IMG/VR virus record: IMGVR_UViG_3300031839_001143
Coordinates: 1 to 32,322 of that record
Source: a virus
Length of the DNA stretch: 32,322 nucleotides
Direction: 5' to 3' (one strand)
Below are positions 30,008 through 32,322 of the stretch, in pieces. Under the pieces are notes generated by a model, which did no database searches, had not been told where the DNA came from, and was given only the letters and a program-made list of their open reading frames with translations. The translations under genes and the position numbers were made by a program. Every line of letters begins with the position of its first letter. Position 1 is the first letter of the stretch.

Positions 30008-30229
30008 ATGTTAAAAGCAGACGGATTCGACGAAGCCATTATTGGTATGGCTGACGATATAGCAACAGGCGGCCACAGATTAATTTACGACGCCAATAAA
30101 TGTATCGATATTCTTATTAAAGATCACGACATGAGCGAGCTAGAAGCCATAGAATATTTTGATTACAACGTCTCTGGATCTTACGTTGGGGACACTACTC
30201 CCATCTGGCTATACCCATATGAAGAATAA
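30008..30229 (+). CDS. Small conserved-looking phage protein, 73 residues
   Basis: TTGGAG upstream sets ATG 30008. Sequence: MLKADGFDEAIIGMADDIAT, GGHRLIYDANKCIDILIKDH, then DMSELEAIEYFDYNVSGSYV and GDTTPIWLYPYEE. The DGFDxAIIG opening, YD near residue 27, an EA-x-EYF-x-NV helix and a C-terminal TP form a pattern familiar from many small phage proteins of unknown role. It is soluble and acidic. It follows the hairpin-rich leader, which may control it. Confidence 0.7.
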   Translation: MLKADGFDEAIIGMADDIATGGHRLIYDANKCIDILIKDHDMSELEAIEYFDYNVSGSYVGDTTPIWLYPYEE

Positions 30230-30246
30230 TAAGATAAACTTTAGGT

Positions 30247-30522
30247 ATGAAGATAGTAGAAATGAAGAAAGGCCCACCAACCATCGAAGAAGGTCGACGC
30301 AGACTCGATACACTCTTTGAAGATTTTATTTCCAGAGGAGCTGACGCAGAGTTTGTTGCCTTACTTATCTTTACTTACGGCGTAACCGAAACTCTCAATT
30401 ACGCGCAATCGGTCGAAGAAGGCGTTAGAAAAATTGACGACATCCTCAACGCAGAGTTTGGTTTAGAAAAAGAAATTATCTTTACCCCCGAGTTCCTAAC
30501 AGAAGAAAAAGATCCCGAATAG
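30247..30522 (+). CDS. Small acidic helical hypothetical protein, 91 residues
   Basis: Starts MKIVEMKKGPPTIEEGRRRL at ATG 30247, seventeen bases after the previous stop, with only a weak TTTAGG-type ribosome site. Helical segments include DTLFEDFISRGADAEFVALL and AQSVEEGVRKIDDILNAEFG, and it ends with an acidic TEEKDPE tail. No metal, catalytic or membrane motif is seen. The stop codon merges directly into the first copy of the repeat cluster at 30520. Function unknown. Confidence 0.6.
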   Translation: MKIVEMKKGPPTIEEGRRRLDTLFEDFISRGADAEFVALLIFTYGVTETLNYAQSVEEGVRKIDDILNAEFGLEKEIIFTPEFLTEEKDPE

Positions 30523-30680
30523 TTTTGTCAGAAAACTTTGACAAAAGTACCCCCTTTTGGGTCGAATCACGCGCGATTTGGCTTAGTTTTGTCAGAGTGT
30601 CAGAAGTCTCTGACAGCTGTAAAGGTGATAGTAGTAGGGTTTAGGCGTTTTGTCATATTGTCAGGACACCCCTTAAATAA

Positions 30681-30716
30681 CCCTTATATTCCCCTCATAA
30701 TTGTAAAATATAAGGG
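30681..30716. repeat. 10-base inverted repeat inside the repeat cluster
   Basis: CCCTTATATT (30681-30690) and AATATAAGGG (30707-30716) are a perfect inverted pair around a 16-base centre, followed by more G (seven in a row, 30714-30720). It lies between the TGTCA copies at 30659 and 30733 and does not share their sequence, so it is a separate element. Confidence 0.55.
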
Positions 30717-30740
30717 GGGGTAAGGAAAAGTATGACAAAA

Positions 30741-30790
30741 GTATATATATAGGTATATATATAATAATATATATATAATTATTTATTGTA
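30741..30790. other. AT-alternating tract (possible DNA unwinding element)
   Basis: About 50 bases almost wholly of alternating TATATA, AATAATA and ATTTATT, with only three G bases. It is flanked by reverse and forward copies of the TGTCA repeat. Such tracts melt easily and accompany iteron arrays at many origins. That use is inferred from composition and setting. Confidence 0.45.
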
Positions 30791-30864
30791 TTAGTAGTAG
30801 TTTCAGAGCATCTGATAGTTTTGTCAGAGTTTTGTCAAGAGCTCTGACAAAAGTAGGAGAAGAT

Positions 30865-31035
30865 ATGTATAAATTAGTTAAGAAATGTCGGGAAGTTTTA
30901 CCGCCAGAAGTTATCGATTTGCTAGAAAGACCAGATGTAGTAGAATTAGTTAGGTATTTTAACGGAACGCTAATTAGCTATAAGGTGAGAGATGAGCAAG
31001 GACGAATCGAGGATCAGACAGAAAGTGAAGGTTGA
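30865..31035 (+). CDS. 56-residue small protein just ahead of terminase small subunit
   Basis: AGGAGA at 30855-30860 directs ATG 30865; the open frame continues upstream through the repeat cluster but that part is not coding. Sequence: MYKLVKKCREVLPPEVIDLL, ERPDVVELVRYFNGTLISYK, then a charged VRDEQGRIEDQTESEG. A small helical fold with basic front and acidic tail. Its last 44 bases overlap the small terminase gene. It is the gene closest to the repeats and could be controlled by, or bind, them. No family is recognised. Confidence 0.6.
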   Translation: MYKLVKKCREVLPPEVIDLLERPDVVELVRYFNGTLISYKVRDEQGRIEDQTESEG

Positions 31036-31648
31036 GCCTACACTTGCAGATGCAGAAGATATGCCAGTTGAGTATATGAATCATAACGAAAAAAATCTAA
31101 CCAAGCGTCAGCGTTTGTTAGTTTGGAATGCAGTCAACGATCCTACGCTGACTTTTGCGGAAGCTGCAAAGAAGGCAGGTTTTAAGAATCCAAAGGTTGT
31201 TAGCAGATACATGGGGCCTAACGGCAAATATCAGCATGTGTATCGAGAGTATGAAAGATTGATGGCGGAAGCGAAAAAGAAATTTGAGCTTACGCATGAG
31301 GGCGCAGTTGAGGATTTGTATAAGCTTAGAGATGATGCCTGGAGTGCAGGTAATTTTACAGCGGCGATTAACGCGCAGAATTTACTTTTAAAAGTCGGGG
31401 GCCTTATTGTTGATCGTCGGGAAGTATTGCATGGGAAGGTAGATCAAATGAGTCGGGGCGAGGTAGAAAGAAGGCTAGCAGATCTGTTAGGTAAGCAGGC
31501 TATAGAACATAAGTCGGGAATCGAAATTGAGGATTTGTCGGGATCGGGGGAAATAGAAGTCGGGGAAATTGTTGAAGAAACCATTGTCAAGAAATCTAAG
31601 AAGGCCAGACCTATACCAGAGGAAGCAAAAGACGAGGACGAGGATTAG
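30992..31648 (+). CDS. terS: Terminase small subunit (probable)
   Basis: A 218-residue protein with AAGGTGAG before ATG 30992. Residues 36-70 carry the DNA-binding helix-turn-helix typical of small terminases (LTKRQRLLVWNAVNDPTLTF, AEAAKKAGFKNPKVVSRYMG). A long helical oligomerisation segment follows (YREYERLMAEAKKKFELTHE, FTAAINAQNLLLKVGGLIVD), with DRREVLHG and a C-terminal acidic tail. Small terminases recognise the packaging site, which is usually near or in their own gene; here the repeat cluster lies just upstream. The large subunit is not in the window, and the following genes face the other way, so TerL is presumably beyond the right edge. Confidence 0.75.
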   Translation: MSKDESRIRQKVKVEPTLADAEDMPVEYMNHNEKNLTKRQRLLVWNAVNDPTLTFAEAAKKAGFKNPKVVSRYMGPNGKYQHVYREYERLMAEAKKKFELTHEGAVEDLYKLRDDAWSAGNFTAAINAQNLLLKVGGLIVDRREVLHGKVDQMSRGEVERRLADLLGKQAIEHKSGIEIEDLSGSGEIEVGEIVEETIVKKSKKARPIPEEAKDEDED

Positions 31649-31737
31649 TCCTCATCTTCGGTTATCATTATATATAAAATTGTCGCAATCATTAGTATAG
31701 TCGTAAGCTCAACAATTACTTCTAAAAAATTACTCAT
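31645..31737 (-). CDS. 30-residue single-pass membrane protein with acidic tail
   Basis: From ATG 31737: MSNFLEVIVELTTILMIATI, then LYIMITEDED, stop TAA at 31645-31647. AAGGAG with the shared GGAGAACGAAG module (31748-31738) sits before the ATG. Residues 5-25 form one membrane helix. The tail TEDED echoes the acidic ends of the neighbouring genes. The stop shares bases with the small terminase stop from the other strand, a four-base tail-to-tail overlap. Function unknown. Confidence 0.55.
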   Translation of the reverse strand: MSNFLEVIVELTTILMIATILYIMITEDED

Positions 31738-31840
31738 CTTCGTTCTCCTTTTTAAATTGTTCCATACGTTCTGCTAGCTCGTAATCGGACTCATCTTCCA
31801 GATTTAAACTGTTTAAAAACTTATCAAATAAATCATTCAT
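31730..31840 (-). CDS. 36-residue acidic protein
   Basis: From ATG 31840: MNDLFDKFLNSLNLEDESDY, then ELAERMEQFKKENEDE, stop at 31730-31732. GAGGAG seven bases upstream lies in the shared start module. It is acidic and helical, with no motif. The last codons (KKENEDE) double as AAGGAG plus the start of the next gene. It overlaps both neighbours by eight bases. Function unknown, but the ribosome site and overlaps make it a convincing gene. Confidence 0.55.
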   Translation of the reverse strand: MNDLFDKFLNSLNLEDESDYELAERMEQFKKENEDE

Positions 31841-32015
31841 CTTCGTTCTCCTCTAGGTCGTCAATATCTAATCCTTCTGCTAGATACTCGCAATTTGTTT
31901 CTGCTCTATAGGTAATTACTTTTCCATTCTCATCTTTGAGTTCGTTGCCGTCATCATCACATCTATAAAAAAGTAAATCCCATACTGCAATATTGTTGTA
32001 ATCTGGTTTACTCAT
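31833..32015 (-). CDS. 60-residue acidic hypothetical protein
   Basis: ATG 32015 follows an AGGATACCGAAG module. Sequence: MSKPDYNNIAVWDLLFYRCD, DDGNELKDENGKVITYRAET, then NCEYLAEGLDIDDLEENEDE. It contains a beta-hairpin-like middle (ELKDENGKVITYRAE) and a strongly acidic end, which overlaps the ribosome site and start of the next gene. Small acidic phage proteins sometimes act as DNA mimics, but nothing here shows that. Function unknown. Confidence 0.6.
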   Translation of the reverse strand: MSKPDYNNIAVWDLLFYRCDDDGNELKDENGKVITYRAETNCEYLAEGLDIDDLEENEDE

Positions 32016-32241
32016 CTTCGGTATCCTGTAATTTTTTGTAAGTTATTTGAGCGTCTGGATAAAAATATTCGTCATCTGGCATACAAGTCATAGTTCCCTC
32101 GGCATAACTACAGTCAAAACAATATGACATATCTAAGTTTTTATTTGGTCGGGGTTTATTGAAATTAATATTTGCATTACCGCAAGACGCACAAACAGAT
32201 ATGCCGTCCTCTACAATTTCTTGATATGAATAATTACTCAT
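32008..32241 (-). CDS. 77-residue Cys4 zinc-ribbon-like protein
   Basis: Starts at ATG 32241, preceded by GGAGAACGAAG; a longer frame reaches upstream into the neighbouring gene but lacks a site. C17 and C20 (SVCASCGNAN) and C41 and C44 (SYCFDCSYAE) form a CxxC...CxxC pattern that should bind zinc. The rest is acidic (MPDDEYFYPDAQITYKK) and ends DTEDE. Zinc ribbons of this size often bind nucleic acid or partner proteins, as in transcription factors, which is only a possibility here. It overlaps the next gene by eight bases. Confidence 0.6.
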   Translation of the reverse strand: MSNYSYQEIVEDGISVCASCGNANINFNKPRPNKNLDMSYCFDCSYAEGTMTCMPDDEYFYPDAQITYKKLQDTEDE

Positions 32242-32322
32242 CTTCGTTCTCCGAAAACATTTGATCTCGTTCTTCTTCAGTAGAGAACCATTCAATATCT
32301 AGTTCTTCTTCTAAATAAGTAT
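32234..32322 (-). CDS. Acidic small protein, C-terminal part only
   Basis: A leftward frame enters from the right edge and ends at 32234-32236. The visible 28 residues are TYLEEELDIEWFSTEEERDQ and then MFSENEDE, with eleven Glu and three Asp. The start is outside the window. The ENEDE end is encoded by the same GGAGAACGAAGATGAGTAA block that starts the next gene, so it belongs to the same series of coupled acidic genes. Function unknown. Confidence 0.5.
   Translation of the reverse strand, partial: TYLEEELDIEWFSTEEERDQMFSENEDE

Larger units (their letters stand above)
30520..30855. repeat. Cluster of TGTCA-core repeats upstream of the small terminase gene
   Basis: A gene-free stretch with eleven TGTCA/TGACA cores. 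Three are identical TAGTTTTGTCAGA copies (30520, 30584, 30816). Three are identical TGACAAAAGTA copies in reverse orientation (30539, 30733, 30845). Forward cores sit at 30526, 30590, 30598, 30651, 30659, 30822 and 30833; reverse cores at 30539, 30611, 30733 and 30845. Some form inverted pairs (30523-30546; TGTCAGA/TCTGACA at 30598-30615; TTTTGTCAGA/TCTGACAAAA at 30819-30852), and two form 8-base-spaced direct pairs. This looks like a multi-site protein-binding array: replication origin, packaging site or repressor operator are the options. Confidence 0.75.

Noticed and set aside
30538-30723. 61-codon + frame through the repeat cluster
   Set aside because: It reads across the repeats and the G7 run, has no ribosome site and gives an improbable composition; the region is better explained as a binding-site array.
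30520-30855. CRISPR array
   Set aside because: The repeats are only 10-13 bases, irregularly spaced and in both orientations, with no cas genes nearby.

Overview
The window is a gene-dense, AT-rich stretch of a tailed bacteriophage genome with essentially no cellular genes. The gene families point to a marine tailed phage: an S74-type self-cleaving tail fibre, short Trp/Gly-rich virion proteins, a GTA-type three-helix holin, a primase-polymerase, Sak4 and DUF669. An alphaproteobacterial or similar Gram-negative host is plausible but cannot be fixed from sequence alone. The two ends cut through genes. Large terminase, portal, major capsid and any family A or B DNA polymerase are not in the window.

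Region 1 (1-19201, all +) is the late block. It opens with tail and fibre proteins (1-3317), followed by small accessory genes and a staphylococcal-nuclease-type nuclease (3330-4292). Two large exported proteins come next: one Asn-rich (4267-5379), the other with a nidogen-like domain, Cys modules and a Glu/aromatic tract (5349-7505). A lysis cassette of coiled-coil membrane protein, 3TM holin, small membrane protein and GH24 endolysin covers 7515-9010. A run of virion proteins (9012-19201) ends in a 1232-residue probable internal or ejection protein.

Region 2 (19198-22780, -) carries an HTH regulator, a primase-polymerase/ATPase fusion, a small membrane protein and two PD-(D/E)XK-type nucleases. 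Region 3 (22873-24095, +) is a two-gene recombination unit, Sak4-like ATPase plus DUF669, divergent from the regulator. Region 4 (24264-29101, -) is one tightly overlapping operon. It starts with small unknown genes, then HNH endonuclease, four tiny genes, SF2 helicase, RecE-like exonuclease, a DUF3310-like gene and a small terminal gene. Several genes of 26 to 55 residues here were found by reading the junctions directly.

Region 5 (29203-31648, +) contains small unknown genes, a hairpin-rich leader, and a 340-base gene-free stretch packed with copies of a TGTCA-core motif in both orientations plus an AT-alternating tract. The small terminase subunit gene lies just downstream. Region 6 (31645-32322, -) is a chain of small acidic genes that share a near-identical ribosome-binding/start module, so unrelated proteins all end in similar acidic tails.

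Transcription changes direction five times. Two divergent spacers (22781-22872, 29102-29202) hold promoter-like sequences. The convergent junctions at 19198-19201 and 31645-31648 overlap by exactly four bases through their stop codons, and a possible third does so at 24264-24267. Functionally, the centre of the window makes DNA (primase-polymerase, helicase, annealing protein, exonuclease, nucleases), the right end probably controls packaging or replication initiation, and the left half builds virions and lyses the host.
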